Shown here: positions 24,275-32,965 of the stretch, in pieces
How positions within the stretch are numbered: position 1 is the stretch's first letter
Layout: each line of letters begins with the position of its first letter
Program-made: the position numbers and the translations under genes
Origin: CAWBJP01 sp044867425
GTDB lineage: Bacteria; Actinomycetota; Acidimicrobiia; IMCC26256; BP-133
Assembly (NCBI GenBank): GCA_044867425.1
Contig: JBIOUX010000039.1
Coordinates: forward strand, 28,191 to 92,190
Direction: 5' to 3'
Length of the DNA: 64,000 nt
The notes under the pieces: model-generated
The model's database searches: none
Told to the model about the DNA's origin: nothing
Seen by the model: only the letters and a program-made list of their open reading frames with translations

Positions 24275-25473
24275 CGCTGCCCGTCCTGCTCGTGGCCCAC
24301 TCCACCCGGCCCCGGGGCGGCCTGGTGCACACCCTGTTCCTGGCCGAGGCCCTCCACCGCCTGGGCCAGCCCGTCGGTCTGGTGGCCCTGGGCGACCCGG
24401 CCGAGGGCCTGTTCCGGGCCACGGCCGTGCCCCACACGATCCTGCCCTCCCCGCCGCCGGCCCCGACGCTGGAGGAACGGGTGTTCGCCGCCGTCGACGC
24501 CCTGGAAGACGGGCTGCGGGGTCTGGTCAAGGGGCCCACCATCCTCCACGCCCAGGACTGCATCGCGGCCCGGGCCGCCGGGCGCATCCGCGACGCCGAC
24601 CGCTTCCCCGCCCTGACCGGTGTGCGCATCGTCCGCACCGTCCACCACTGCGACGACTTCACCACCGAGATCCTGGTCGAGTGCCAGCGCCGCTCCATCC
24701 ACGACCCCGACCGGGTGCTGGTGGTGAGCCGGCAGTGGCAGGACATCCTGGCTGCCGACTACGACGTGAAGGCCGACATCGTGGCCAACGGCATCGACCC
24801 GGATCGCTTCGGCCCGGCCGTTCCCGGTCAGCGGGATGAGCTCCGTTCCCGGCTGGGCGTGGGCGACGGCGGGTTCTTCGTGTTGACGGTGGGCGGCATC
24901 GAACCCCGCAAGGGGACCGCCACCCTGTTCGAGGCGCTGGCGGTTTTGAAGAGCCGCCTCGCCGTGGCCCCCGTGCTCGGCATCGTGGGCGGCCACTCCT
25001 TCCAGGACTACAAGGCGTACCGGGACGCCGCCCTGGCCCGCCTGCCCGAGCTCGGCCTGGAACTGGGACGGGACGTCGTCCTCCTCGGCACCGTCTCCGA
25101 TGAAGAGCTCGGCGGCTGGTACCGGGCCGCCGACGCCTTCGCCTTCCCCTCGGTCAAGGAGGGCTTCGGCCTGGTGGTGCTGGAGGCGATGGCGATGAGT
25201 CTCCCCGTGGTGGCGACCGACATCCCCGTCTTCGCCGAGTACCTGACCGACGGGAAGAATGCCCTCCTGGCGCCGGCCGGTGACGCCACCGGCCTGGCCG
25301 GCGCCCTGGAACGGCTGGCCACCGACCCGGCGTTACGGGAGCGTCTGGTCGCCGGCGGCGCCGACGTGGTGGGCCGCTTCACCTGGGAAGCCAGCGCCCG
25401 TCGCCACATCGACATCTACGCCGCCGTGGAAGAGACGCAGAAGCTGCCGTCCGTCCCGTCCGTCCTGGAGTAG
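24271..25473 (+). CDS. MSMEG_0565-family glycosyltransferase (GT4)
   Basis: Protein of 400 aa of GT-B fold. The N-terminal domain begins VLLVAHSTRPRGGLVHTLFL and contains IVRTVHHCDDF; the C-terminal domain has the donor-site EGFGLVVLEAMAMSLPVVAT with the EX7E pattern. The MSMEG_0565 family is repeatedly found with Nit1C genes; its acceptor is unknown. GTG 24271 overlaps the carbamate kinase stop (GTGA), so the two are translationally coupled. This physically joins a Nit1C-associated gene to the carbamoyl-phosphate branch. Confidence 0.85.
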   Translation: MTLPVLLVAHSTRPRGGLVHTLFLAEALHRLGQPVGLVALGDPAEGLFRATAVPHTILPSPPPAPTLEERVFAAVDALEDGLRGLVKGPTILHAQDCIAARAAGRIRDADRFPALTGVRIVRTVHHCDDFTTEILVECQRRSIHDPDRVLVVSRQWQDILAADYDVKADIVANGIDPDRFGPAVPGQRDELRSRLGVGDGGFFVLTVGGIEPRKGTATLFEALAVLKSRLAVAPVLGIVGGHSFQDYKAYRDAALARLPELGLELGRDVVLLGTVSDEELGGWYRAADAFAFPSVKEGFGLVVLEAMAMSLPVVATDIPVFAEYLTDGKNALLAPAGDATGLAGALERLATDPALRERLVAGGADVVGRFTWEASARRHIDIYAAVEETQKLPSVPSVLE

Positions 25474-25518
25474 GTGGTCGCGTTCCTCCCCCTCACAGGG
25501 GGTCAAGCGCGACCACCT
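25472..25518. terminator. Terminator palindrome after glycosyltransferase
   Basis: GGTGGTCGCG (25473-25482) pairs with CGCGACCACC (25508-25517), and CCCCCT-cac-AGGGGG forms the inner stem. It directly follows the stop at 25473. The outer arms and trailing CCTTGGG resemble the palindrome at 11257-11304. Confidence 0.8.
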
Positions 25519-25547
25519 TGGGCACGGGTCCCGGCGATAATTCCGGC

Positions 25548-26135
25548 ATGGATCAGGCACGGGGCAAGCACTTGAGCATCGTCGACTACGACGCGACGTG
25601 GCCGGCCAGATTCAAGGACATCGGCGCCGCTCTGCGCGAGAGGCTCGGGGAGCACGCTCTCCGGGTCGACCACATCGGATCGACCGCCGTTCCCGGTCTG
25701 GCGGCGAAGGACGTCATCGACATCCAGGTGACGGTGGCGTCTCTCGATGCGGCGGACTGCTGGCCGGACGAGCTGCTGCCGAACCTGACGCGGAAGTACC
25801 GGGGAACCGCCGACGATCACGTTCCTCCCGGGGCGACGGGGGATCCCCGCCAGTGGACGAAGCACCTCTGGTCCGAGAGGTTGGCGATCCACGTCCACGT
25901 GCGGGAGGACGGCCGGCTGAACCAGCGCTACGCGCTGCTGTTCCGTGACTACCTGCGAGCCGACGCCACCGCAGCCGGCGCCTACGGGCTCCTGAAGCGC
26001 GCCCTTGCGGACGTGGTGGCCGATGACTGGGACACCTATTACGCCGACAAGGATCCCGCCCGCGATCTGATCATGGCGGGCGCCGAGCAGTGGGCGCTCC
26101 GCACCGGTTGGACGCCAGGACCGACCGACGCCTAG
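25548..26135 (+). CDS. GrpB-family nucleotidyltransferase-like protein
   Basis: Protein of 195 aa with the GrpB (UPF0157) pattern: IVDYDATWPARFKDIGAALR, the nucleotidyltransferase-like DHIGSTAVPGLAAKDVIDIQ, and HVHVREDGRLNQRYALLFRD. Some members ligate or transfer nucleotides; the exact activity is unknown. ATG 25548 starts without a strong Shine-Dalgarno. It lies behind a terminator and has no regulon box, so it is probably not part of the pathway. Confidence 0.85.
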   Translation: MDQARGKHLSIVDYDATWPARFKDIGAALRERLGEHALRVDHIGSTAVPGLAAKDVIDIQVTVASLDAADCWPDELLPNLTRKYRGTADDHVPPGATGDPRQWTKHLWSERLAIHVHVREDGRLNQRYALLFRDYLRADATAAGAYGLLKRALADVVADDWDTYYADKDPARDLIMAGAEQWALRTGWTPGPTDA

Positions 26136-26173
26136 CCGCAGCAGCGGCAGCGGCAGCGGCAAGACTGGAAACC

Positions 26174-26545
26174 ATGCTGAGCATCGGGACGGTCGTCATG
26201 GGCGTGGGGGACCTGCGCCGCGCCGTGGACTTCTGGACACGGGCGCTCAACTACGTGCCGAAACGCGAGATCACCGCCGAGGACGACTTCGTCATCCTCG
26301 TTCCGGCAGCCGGCGACGGTACCCACGTGGCGCTCGATGTCAGCGAGACGCCCCCGCAGCCGTACCCCCGGGTCCATCTCGACCTGTACGCCGGCGATGC
26401 CGCCGACCAGGTCGCCGAGGTGGAGCGGCTCGTCTCGCTCGGTGCGCGGCGTGTCGATTGGGACCGGTACCCGGAGGATGCTGACTTCATCGTCCTCGCC
26501 GACCCCGAGGGCAACCGGTTCTGCGTCATCGACACCCAGCGCTGA
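26174..26545 (+). CDS. VOC (glyoxalase/bleomycin-resistance) superfamily protein
   Basis: Protein of 123 aa with paired beta-alpha-beta units: VVMGVGDLRRAVDFWTRALN, then ADFIVLADPEGNRFCVIDTQ. Fold and length fit a metal-dependent dioxygenase, lyase or resistance protein of the VOC superfamily; the substrate is unknown. It is preceded by a short GCAGCG-rich repeat at about 26138-26160 and converges with cbbX. Confidence 0.78.
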   Translation: MLSIGTVVMGVGDLRRAVDFWTRALNYVPKREITAEDDFVILVPAAGDGTHVALDVSETPPQPYPRVHLDLYAGDAADQVAEVERLVSLGARRVDWDRYPEDADFIVLADPEGNRFCVIDTQR

Positions 26546-26587
26546 GGGAACGTTCGAGGTCGGCGGGTCCACCGCCCGCCGCCGGCC

Positions 26588-27622
26588 CTAGGAGCTCGCC
26601 GTGTCCTCGTCGAAGACGCGGCTCTTGAGCAGGTCCTCGGCTTCGATGCGCATCAGGTCGTCGCGGCCCACCTGGCGCTTCCCGCCGGAGACGAGCCGGT
26701 TGGCGTGGCGGAGCCGGGCCCGCTCCAGGGCGTTGCGGACGGACCGGGCGTTGGCGAAGCGGGGCTGGATGCGGCGCCGCTCCAGGTAGTCCCGGAAGGC
26801 CTCCTGGGCCTCGGGGGAGAGCTCGTAGCGCTGCTCGGTGAGCATGAGGTCGCCGATGGCCAGCAGCTCGTCGAGGCCGTACTCGGGGAAGTCGATGTGG
26901 TGGGCGATGCGGGAGCTCATCCCCGGGTTGGACTGGAAGAAGGTGTCCATCCGGTCCTTGTAGCCGGCGAGGATGACGACGAGATCCTCCCGCTGGTTCT
27001 CCATCACCTGGAGGAGGATCTCGATCGCCTCCTGGCCGTAGTCCCGCTCGTTCTCCGCCCGGTGCAGGTAATAGGCCTCGTCGATGAACAGCACCCCGCC
27101 CATGGCCCGGCGCAGCACGTCCCTGGTCTTGGGTGCGGTGTGCCCGATGTACTGGCCCACCAGCTCGTCCCGGGTGACCGACACCAGGTGGCCCTTGCCC
27201 AGGTAGCCCAGGCTGTGGAGCAGCTCCCCCATCCGCATGGCCACCGTGGTCTTGCCCGTCCCCGGAGGGCCGGTGAAGGACATGTGGAGCGTGGGCCGGG
27301 TGGAGTCGAGCCCGAAGCGGCACCGGAGGCGGTCGACGAGGAGGAGGGCGGCGATCTCCCGGATGCGGGTCTTGACCGGCACCAGCCCGACCAGCTCCCG
27401 GTCGAGGCGGTCGAGGACGGCGTCGACCTCGAGGGAGCGCCGCTCGGCGTCGATGTCGACCAGGGCGTCAGCCGCCAGCGGCTCGTCCTCCTCCGGTGCC
27501 GGCTCTGCCTCCTTGTTCTCCTCCGGTTCCGTCCGGACGTCGGGTTGGCGGCCGCCGGGCGCGGGCACGGCGAAGCCGAAGCGGGCCCCGCCCCCGCCGT
27601 TGGCCGCGCCGTCACCCGTCAT
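26588..27622 (-). CDS. cbbX: CbbX red-type Rubisco activase
   Basis: Protein of 344 aa. An acidic, probably disordered N-terminus (about 1-60) precedes an AAA+ core with Walker A FTGPPGTGKTTVAMRMG, Walker B GGVLFIDEAYYL, sensor/arginine region NPGMSSRIAHHIDFPEY and a C-terminal helical lid (RFANARSVRNALERARLR). CbbX remodels inhibited red-type Rubisco by acting on the C-terminus of the large subunit and is activated by RuBP. It lies 3 bp after cbbS in the operon cbbL-cbbS-cbbX. Confidence 0.94.
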   Translation of the reverse strand: MTGDGAANGGGGARFGFAVPAPGGRQPDVRTEPEENKEAEPAPEEDEPLAADALVDIDAERRSLEVDAVLDRLDRELVGLVPVKTRIREIAALLLVDRLRCRFGLDSTRPTLHMSFTGPPGTGKTTVAMRMGELLHSLGYLGKGHLVSVTRDELVGQYIGHTAPKTRDVLRRAMGGVLFIDEAYYLHRAENERDYGQEAIEILLQVMENQREDLVVILAGYKDRMDTFFQSNPGMSSRIAHHIDFPEYGLDELLAIGDLMLTEQRYELSPEAQEAFRDYLERRRIQPRFANARSVRNALERARLRHANRLVSGGKRQVGRDDLMRIEAEDLLKSRVFDEDTASS

Positions 27623-27625
27623 CCG

Positions 27626-28054
27626 TCACTGCCCGTTGGTGTAGCGCTCGCCGGGCGGGCGGTCGGCGGCGTAGGGGTGGAGGGTGTAGCGGATCCGGCG
27701 GTCGGCGCTCGCCTGGCGCTCCAGGCGGAAGCCGGGCTCGTTGGGCGGCCGGTTGACCAGGAAGGACAGGCCCGTCGTCTGGCGGCCCAGGCGGGCGTCG
27801 TAGGCGCTCACCCGGATGTACTGGTTGGGGAAGGCCTCCCGGCACTTGCGCACCTCCTGGAGGACGGCGGCCGGGTCGGAGATGTCGAACATGGGCAGCC
27901 CCCACATCTCCCAGTAGGCGTTGCGGGGGTGGGGGTCGTCGGTGAACTCCACGGCCAGAGCCCAGCCGTTCTCGATGGCGTAGTTGGCCTGGGCGCCGAT
28001 CTCGTCGTCGGTCAGATCGGGCAGGTAGGAGAAGGTGCCTTGGGTGAGCCGCAT
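27626..28054 (-). CDS. cbbS: Ribulose bisphosphate carboxylase small subunit
   Basis: Protein of 142 aa. It starts with the red-type N-terminus (MRLTQGTFSYLPDLTDDEIG) and has WALAVEFTDDPHPRNAYWEM and a long C-terminal extension (IRYTLHPYAADRPPGERYTN) that forms the beta-hairpin typical of red-type small subunits. Together with CbbX this identifies a red-type form I enzyme (IC/ID/IE lineage). It lies 16 bp after cbbL. Confidence 0.95.
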   Translation of the reverse strand: MRLTQGTFSYLPDLTDDEIGAQANYAIENGWALAVEFTDDPHPRNAYWEMWGLPMFDISDPAAVLQEVRKCREAFPNQYIRVSAYDARLGRQTTGLSFLVNRPPNEPGFRLERQASADRRIRYTLHPYAADRPPGERYTNGQ

Positions 28055-28070
28055 GGATGCTCCGCTCCTC

Positions 28071-29507
28071 TCAGGCCGTGGGGGTGGGCACGACGTCGGG
28101 CGTGTCGGTGGACTCGTAGTTGAAGGAGATGTCCCCCCAGGTGTCGAGGGCCATCTGCAGCTCGGGACTGCGGGCGGCGGCCGCCTTGAGGATGGCGTCG
28201 CCTTCGGCCATGTAGTCGCGGCCCTCGTTGCGGGCCTTGACCATGGCCTCCAGCGCCACCCGGTTGGCGGTGGCGCCCGCCGCGATCCCCATGGGGTGGC
28301 CGATGGTGCCGCCGCCGAACTGGAGCACGACGTCCTCGCCCAGGTAGTGCAGCAGCTGGTGCATCTGGCCGGCGTGGATGCCGCCCGAGGCCACCGGCAT
28401 GACCCCCGGCATCGACGCCCAGTCCTGGTCGAAGTAGACGCCGTTGGCCAGGTTCTCGGGGACGTGGTCGAGGCGCAGCGTGTCGTAGTAGCCCCGGATG
28501 ATGTTGGGGTCGCCCTCCAGCTTCCCCACCACCGTGCCGGCGTGGACGTGGTCGACGCCGAGCAGGCGGACCCACTTGGCGATGACCCGGAAGTTGACGC
28601 CGTGGTTCTTCTGGCGGGCCCAGGTGGCGTAGCCGGCCCGGTGCAGGTGCAGGATCATCCCGTTCTTGCGGGCCCACTTGGACATGGAGGCCATGGCCGT
28701 GTAGCCGACGGTGAGGTCCTGCATGATGATGACGCTGCCGATGTCCTTGGCGAACTCGGCCCGCTCGTACATGTCCTCCATGGTGGCGGCGGTCACGTTC
28801 ATGTAGTGGCCCTTGACCTCGCCGGTCCGCTCCTGGGCCCGCTCCACCGCCTCGATGCAGAACAGGAACCGGTCCCGCCAGCGCATGAAGGGCTGGCTGT
28901 TGATGTTCTCGTCGTCCTTGGTGAAGTCGAGCCCGCCCTTCAGGGCCTCGTACACGACCCGGCCGTAGTTGCGGGCCGACAGGCCCAGCTTGGGCTTGAC
29001 GGTGGCGCCGAGCAGGGGCCGGCCGTACTTGTTGAGGTACTCCCGCTCCATGACGATGCCGTGCGGCGGCCCCGGGAACGTCTTCACGTAGTGGGTGGGG
29101 ATGCGCATGTCCTCCAGGCGCAACGCCTTGAGGGCCTTGAAGCCGAAGACGTTGCCGATGATCGACGACGTCAGGTTGGCGATCGACCCCTCCTCGAAGA
29201 GGTCGATGTCATAGGCGATGTAGGCGATGTACTGGCCCTCGGTGCCCGGCACCGGGTCCACCCGGTAGCACTTGGCCTGGTAGTGCTCGTAGGCGCTGAG
29301 CCGGTCGGTCCACACCACCGTCCAGGTGGCGGTGGAGGATTCGCCGGCCACCGCCGCTCCCGCCTCCTCCGGGTCGACGCCGGGCTGGGGCGTGATGCGG
29401 AAGGCGGCCAGGATGTCGGTGTCCTTGGGCTCGTAGTCGGGCTGCCAGTAGCCCATCTGGGCGTAGGGGATGACCCCCGCCTGAAGCCGGTTCGCACTGG
29501 GTGCCAT
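28071..29507 (-). CDS. cbbL: Ribulose bisphosphate carboxylase large subunit, red-type form I
   Basis: Protein of 478 aa. All key catalytic elements are present: KPKLGLS (Lys171/173), the carbamylated Lys197 in GGLDFTKDDENINSQPFMRW with Asp199 and Glu200, His289 in HRAGYAT, loop-6 Lys329 in GTVVGKLEGD, SGGIHAGQMHQL and GGGTIGHP. It carboxylates RuBP. ATG 29507 is chosen because GGAGAG lies a few bases upstream and the N-terminus matches red-type relatives (GVIPYAQMGYWQPDYEPKDT). The phylogenetic subgroup (IC or IE) needs a tree. No phosphoribulokinase is in the window. Confidence 0.96.
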   Translation of the reverse strand: MAPSANRLQAGVIPYAQMGYWQPDYEPKDTDILAAFRITPQPGVDPEEAGAAVAGESSTATWTVVWTDRLSAYEHYQAKCYRVDPVPGTEGQYIAYIAYDIDLFEEGSIANLTSSIIGNVFGFKALKALRLEDMRIPTHYVKTFPGPPHGIVMEREYLNKYGRPLLGATVKPKLGLSARNYGRVVYEALKGGLDFTKDDENINSQPFMRWRDRFLFCIEAVERAQERTGEVKGHYMNVTAATMEDMYERAEFAKDIGSVIIMQDLTVGYTAMASMSKWARKNGMILHLHRAGYATWARQKNHGVNFRVIAKWVRLLGVDHVHAGTVVGKLEGDPNIIRGYYDTLRLDHVPENLANGVYFDQDWASMPGVMPVASGGIHAGQMHQLLHYLGEDVVLQFGGGTIGHPMGIAAGATANRVALEAMVKARNEGRDYMAEGDAILKAAAARSPELQMALDTWGDISFNYESTDTPDVVPTPTA

Positions 29508-29707
29508 GGGCTCTCCGATCGTCGTCCGCCGCCGGCGGTTGTGATCCCATCCTCGCAACAGATGTATTACCCGTCTATTGAGGATTCACCACCAACCATT
29601 AAGTCTCTGTTTATGACTCCCGGTAAGTACGCGAAACGCGGGGCGATGAGTTTCGGGCGCCCCAATCGTCGGTACCAGCGAAGACGAAGCCGGCGACAGG
29701 AGAAGCC
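29508..29707. promoter_or_regulatory. Divergent promoter region of cbbLSX and a VOC gene
   Basis: 200-bp gap, AT-rich at 29560-29620. It must hold the cbbL promoter. I see a partial resemblance to the regulon box around 29582-29594 (9 of 13 positions, but the TATnGT core is not kept), so membership of cbb in the boxed regulon is not supported. Short T-N11-A type LysR sites could fit but are too degenerate to call. Confidence 0.4.
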
Positions 29708-30181
29708 ATGCCCAAGATCACCCCCAACCTCTGGTTCGACACGGAAGGACAGGAGGCGGCCGAGTTCTACGTGTCGGTCTTTCCGAACTCGAAGATCACC
29801 AACGTCACCCACTACACCGAGGCCGGCCCGCGACCGGCCGGCACCGTGCTGACCGTCGAGTTCGTCCTCGACGGGCAGGAGTTCGTCGCCATCAACGGCG
29901 GCCCGGAGTTCACGTTCGACGAGGCGATCTCCCTCATGATCACCTGCGAGGACCAGGACGAGATCGACTACTACTGGGCCAAGCTCTCCGAAGGCGGCGA
30001 AGAGGGGCCGTGCGGTTGGCTCAAGGACCGCTACGGCCTGTCCTGGCAGGTCGTCCCGGGCGGCATGGCCGACGCGCTCAACGACCCGGACCAGGGCCGC
30101 GCCACGCGCGCCATGACGGCGATGCTGGGCATGAAGAAGATCGACATCGCCGCCCTCCAGGCCGCCGCTGATCAGGCCTGA
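29708..30181 (+). CDS. PhnB-like VOC protein
   Basis: Protein of 157 aa of the 3-demethylubiquinone methyltransferase-like/PhnB VOC group: TPNLWFDTEGQEAAEFYVSV, FVLDGQEFVAINGGPEF, GWLKDRYGLSWQVVP. Family members have no firmly established reaction. AGGAG precedes ATG 29708. Its 3' end overlaps the convergent AIR-synthase-like gene by 10 bp. Confidence 0.82.
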   Translation: MPKITPNLWFDTEGQEAAEFYVSVFPNSKITNVTHYTEAGPRPAGTVLTVEFVLDGQEFVAINGGPEFTFDEAISLMITCEDQDEIDYYWAKLSEGGEEGPCGWLKDRYGLSWQVVPGGMADALNDPDQGRATRAMTAMLGMKKIDIAALQAAADQA

Positions 30182-31155
30182 GGCGGCAGGCCGGTGACGG
30201 GCTCGGCGGTCAGGTCGATGACCGTGGCCGTCTCCGCTCCCAGGCGGGCCCGCAGCAGGCCGGAATCGTCGATGGTGCCCACCACGGCGGCGTCCAGGCC
30301 CCGTTCCAGGAACGGGCGGGCACAGTCCTCCTCCTGGCCCGGCGGGGCGCACAGGAGGAAGGCGAAGCAGGGAAAGGACACCACCCAGGCGGACAGCGAC
30401 ACCCCGGTTGGCTGGGGCAGGGCGTCGAGGTCGACGGTGACCCCGAGGCGGTGGCATTCCAGGAGCATGGCCAGGGATCCGAGCAGGCCGGGCATGCTCA
30501 CGTCCTTGGCCGCCACCGCCGCCCCCGACTCGGCCACCGCGGCCAGGGTGCGGACGTCACCGCCCAGCCGGGTGCCCCGGGCGTCGAAGGAGGCGAAGAA
30601 CGGGAAGTCGGCCCGCATGGTGCCCTGGGTGCAGCAGGCCACCAGCAGGCTCTGGCCGGCGGCGGCGTGGCGGGCGGCGAGCACCGGTCCATCGGCCCGG
30701 CCCAGGCCGAAGGCCGACAGGGCCGGGGGACCGTCGCGCACGGTCAGGTGCCCGCCCACCACCGGCACCTGGTAGAGCATGGAGGCGTGGCGCATGCCCT
30801 CCAGGGCCTTGCGAGCCACCAGCTCGGGGCCGGTGACGGTGTCGACCACGGCCAGGGGCCGGGCGCCCATGGCGGCCAGGTCGTTGACGTTGGCCAGCAC
30901 GGCGGCCACGCCGGCACCGAAGGGGTCGGCCTCCAGGAACGGCGGCCAGATGGCCTCGCCCCCGACCACCATGGTGGCCTCCTTGTCGACCACCACGGCC
31001 CCGTCGTCGCCCGGCCCGGCCAGCCAGTCCCCCGCCCCCAGCACCTCGCCCACCAGGGCGATGGGCGCCTTGTTGCGCAGGCCGGGATGGGCGCGCACGG
31101 CGGCCACCACCGATTCCAGGGTGGCGCTCGTGGTCAGCGCCTGCTCGAGGGCCAT
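30172..31155 (-). CDS. AIR synthase-related protein, Sll0787 family
   Basis: Protein of 327 aa with PurM-like N and C domains: GPGDDGAVVVDKEATMVVGG, then NVNDLAAMGARPLAVVDTV and a C-terminal half with KDVSMPGLLGSLAMLLECH. It binds ATP in a ThiL/PurM-like manner. The Sll0787 family is the NitF-type member of Nit1C clusters; substrate unknown. It lies 9 bp behind the FdrA gene, so a Nit1C gene and a carbamoyltransferase gene share an operon. Confidence 0.82.
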   Translation of the reverse strand: MALEQALTTSATLESVVAAVRAHPGLRNKAPIALVGEVLGAGDWLAGPGDDGAVVVDKEATMVVGGEAIWPPFLEADPFGAGVAAVLANVNDLAAMGARPLAVVDTVTGPELVARKALEGMRHASMLYQVPVVGGHLTVRDGPPALSAFGLGRADGPVLAARHAAAGQSLLVACCTQGTMRADFPFFASFDARGTRLGGDVRTLAAVAESGAAVAAKDVSMPGLLGSLAMLLECHRLGVTVDLDALPQPTGVSLSAWVVSFPCFAFLLCAPPGQEEDCARPFLERGLDAAVVGTIDDSGLLRARLGAETATVIDLTAEPVTGLPPQA

Positions 31156-31164
31156 ACCCGCAGA

Positions 31165-32730
31165 TTAGGCGGAGGTGGTGGAGTTGGCCCCGGCGGGGGC
31201 GAGGACGAGCTCGGGCCGGCGGGTGGCGATGGCGGCGGCCGCCAGCGCCGCGCGGGCGGCGGTGGGAGCGACGAGGCACCCGGCCTCGGCCAGGGTGGCC
31301 TGCTGAGCGGCCAGTCCCTGGGGGTCGGCCTCGGTGCCGAGCACGTAGGCCACGATCTGGGTGCCGGCGGCCCGCACCTCGGCGCAGACCGGGGCCAGGG
31401 CGCCGGCGGGGTCGTCATTGGCGCCGTAGCCCAGGACGACGTCGAGAAGGACGACGGCCGTGGCCGGATTCCGGCTTTCCTCGGCCAGGTGCTCGAGTCG
31501 GATGGACGGATCGATCATCGGGTGAGGCCGGCCCTTGGTGTACTCCTCCTCACCCAGGTCGAGGCAGATGTGGCTGTCGGGCGGGGCGGGCACGTCCCAG
31601 CCCTTGCGCAGCGGCGTGTTGGAGTGGACCGGGCCCAGCACGCCCGAGAGGAGCACCAGCGCCTCGTAGCACAGGGTGCCGCCCGAGTAGAGGCCACGGA
31701 CCAGGCGGCGCCCGGGGTCCATGGTGGCGCAGGCGGCCCGCACCGCCTCGGCCAGGCCGCCGGCGGCGGGGTCGGGCGTGTCCTTCCCGGCCAGCTCCAG
31801 GGCCAGGAGCGCCCCTTCCTCCAGGGTGGTGGCCAGGCGCACCGTGTCCGGGACGGGGATGGGCTCCTTCAAGCCGATGAGGGCGGCGGCCAGGGGCGTG
31901 TCGCCGGCTTCGGCCACCACCGCCTGGGCCACCTCAGGCGATGGCGGCTTGGACACCAGCAGGATCACGTCGGTGCCCGGGTCCTGGCGCAGGGCGGCCA
32001 CGGCCAGGCGGGCCATGCGCCCCCCGACCGCTTCCGACAGGTCGCGCCCGCCCACCCCGATGACGGCGGAGACCCCTGCCCCCCACCGGTCGAGGAGGCA
32101 CATGACCTCCTGGGCTCCGGTGCCGGCGGCGGCGACCACGCCCACCCGGCCCCGGCGCACGACGTTGGCGAAGCCGAGCCCGCATCCTCCCAGCACGGCC
32201 GTCCCCGCCCCCGGCCCCATGACCAGCCGGCCCAGCGCCCGGCCCCGGTCCTTCAGCTCGATTTCCTCCTCCACCGGGACGTTGTCGGAGAACAACAGCA
32301 CGTGGAGCCCGGCGGTCAGGGCCTTGTGGGCTTCGAGGGCGGCGTAGTCGCCGGGGACGGACACGATGGCCAGGTTGGCGTCGGGAAGCTCGGCCACCGC
32401 CTCCTCCAGGCTGAGGGGTTCCGGCGCGGTGCCCGCCCCGTTCCTGCCGCCGCCACCGCGCCTGGGGCCACCCCCGAGGGCGGCGTGGCCGGCGGCCAGG
32501 GCCGCTTCGGCCGCCTCGTCGTCGCCGGCCCGGGCGGCCAGCACGCAGTCGTTGGCCCCGGCCCCGGCCAGGTCGAAGCCCTCGCCCTCCATGATGGCGA
32601 CGTTGGCCGGGGTGGCCATGGCCGCCGTGGCCCACTCGACCCCGTCGATCTCCCGCATGGCCCGGGTGGCGGCCATCTGGAGGACCGAGTCGACGTAGGC
32701 GTCCTTGAGCAGGCGCAGCTTGTGGCTCAC
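31165..32730 (-). CDS. FdrA-like protein (oxamate carbamoyltransferase subunit AllF-type)
   Basis: Protein of 521 aa with the succinyl-CoA-ligase-alpha-like plan of FdrA: GANDCVLAARAGDDEAAEAA, GPGAGTAVLGGCGLGFANVV, the nucleotide-binding GTGAQEVMCLLDRWGAGVSA, and a C-terminal DPSIRLEHLAEES. In E. coli, FdrA, YlbE and YlbF form the oxamate carbamoyltransferase that splits oxalurate into oxamate and carbamoyl phosphate. No allantoin genes are seen here, so the donor may differ. GTG 32730 has GGAGGCGG upstream. First gene of a two-gene operon driven by a boxed promoter. Confidence 0.85.
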   Translation of the reverse strand: MSHKLRLLKDAYVDSVLQMAATRAMREIDGVEWATAAMATPANVAIMEGEGFDLAGAGANDCVLAARAGDDEAAEAALAAGHAALGGGPRRGGGGRNGAGTAPEPLSLEEAVAELPDANLAIVSVPGDYAALEAHKALTAGLHVLLFSDNVPVEEEIELKDRGRALGRLVMGPGAGTAVLGGCGLGFANVVRRGRVGVVAAAGTGAQEVMCLLDRWGAGVSAVIGVGGRDLSEAVGGRMARLAVAALRQDPGTDVILLVSKPPSPEVAQAVVAEAGDTPLAAALIGLKEPIPVPDTVRLATTLEEGALLALELAGKDTPDPAAGGLAEAVRAACATMDPGRRLVRGLYSGGTLCYEALVLLSGVLGPVHSNTPLRKGWDVPAPPDSHICLDLGEEEYTKGRPHPMIDPSIRLEHLAEESRNPATAVVLLDVVLGYGANDDPAGALAPVCAEVRAAGTQIVAYVLGTEADPQGLAAQQATLAEAGCLVAPTAARAALAAAAIATRRPELVLAPAGANSTTSA

Positions 32731-32810
32731 ATCCGCCTCCGATTCGAGCCATAATCCCCGCCCGGCTCCCGCTCGCCGCCGCCGAAGCTCGGTCGGCGGC
32801 AGTGGGCGTC

Positions 32811-32866
32811 GCGTGGCGGATAGGAAAAACAGCGTTCACCATAGGAGACGGCACCCCATCTGACAA
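32811..32866 (-). promoter_or_regulatory. Promoter with paired regulon boxes (site 3, toward FdrA)
   Basis: Read on the minus strand: TTGTCA (32866-32861), 17 bp, TATGGT (32843-32838). Box A, CTATGGTGAACGC (complement of 32832-32844), is a 13/13 match covering the -10. Box B, CTATCCGCCACGC (complement of 32811-32823), is a 9/13 match exactly 21 bp downstream. Confidence 0.75.
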
Positions 32867-32913
32867 GCGTCTATCGTTCGGACGCTCTCTGACGCGTTTC
32901 TTATGGTTGACGC
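32866..32913 (+). promoter_or_regulatory. Regulon box and hairpin (site 4, toward radical SAM gene)
   Basis: TTATGGTTGACGC (32901-32913) matches the regulon box at 10 of 13 positions in the orientation of the radical SAM gene. Just upstream, AGCGTC (32866-32871) and GACGCT (32881-32886) form an inverted repeat. A convincing -35 at proper distance is not seen. Together with site 3 the gap is a divergent control region for both operons. Confidence 0.55.
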
Positions 32914-32965
32914 CCATGTCGGAAAGTAGTTAGATTTCACGCCTGGCTGCGAGAGGGAGGTCGAC

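Noticed and set aside
29560..29610. Regulon box in the cbbL promoter
   Set aside because: The best match (29582-29594) has 9 of 13 positions but lacks the TATnGT core and a partner at 21 bp, so it is not better than chance.
26600..29850. Long open frames antisense to cbbX, cbbS and cbbL
   Set aside because: They are by-products of high third-position GC; the minus-strand genes have full family matches and the antisense translations are low-complexity.
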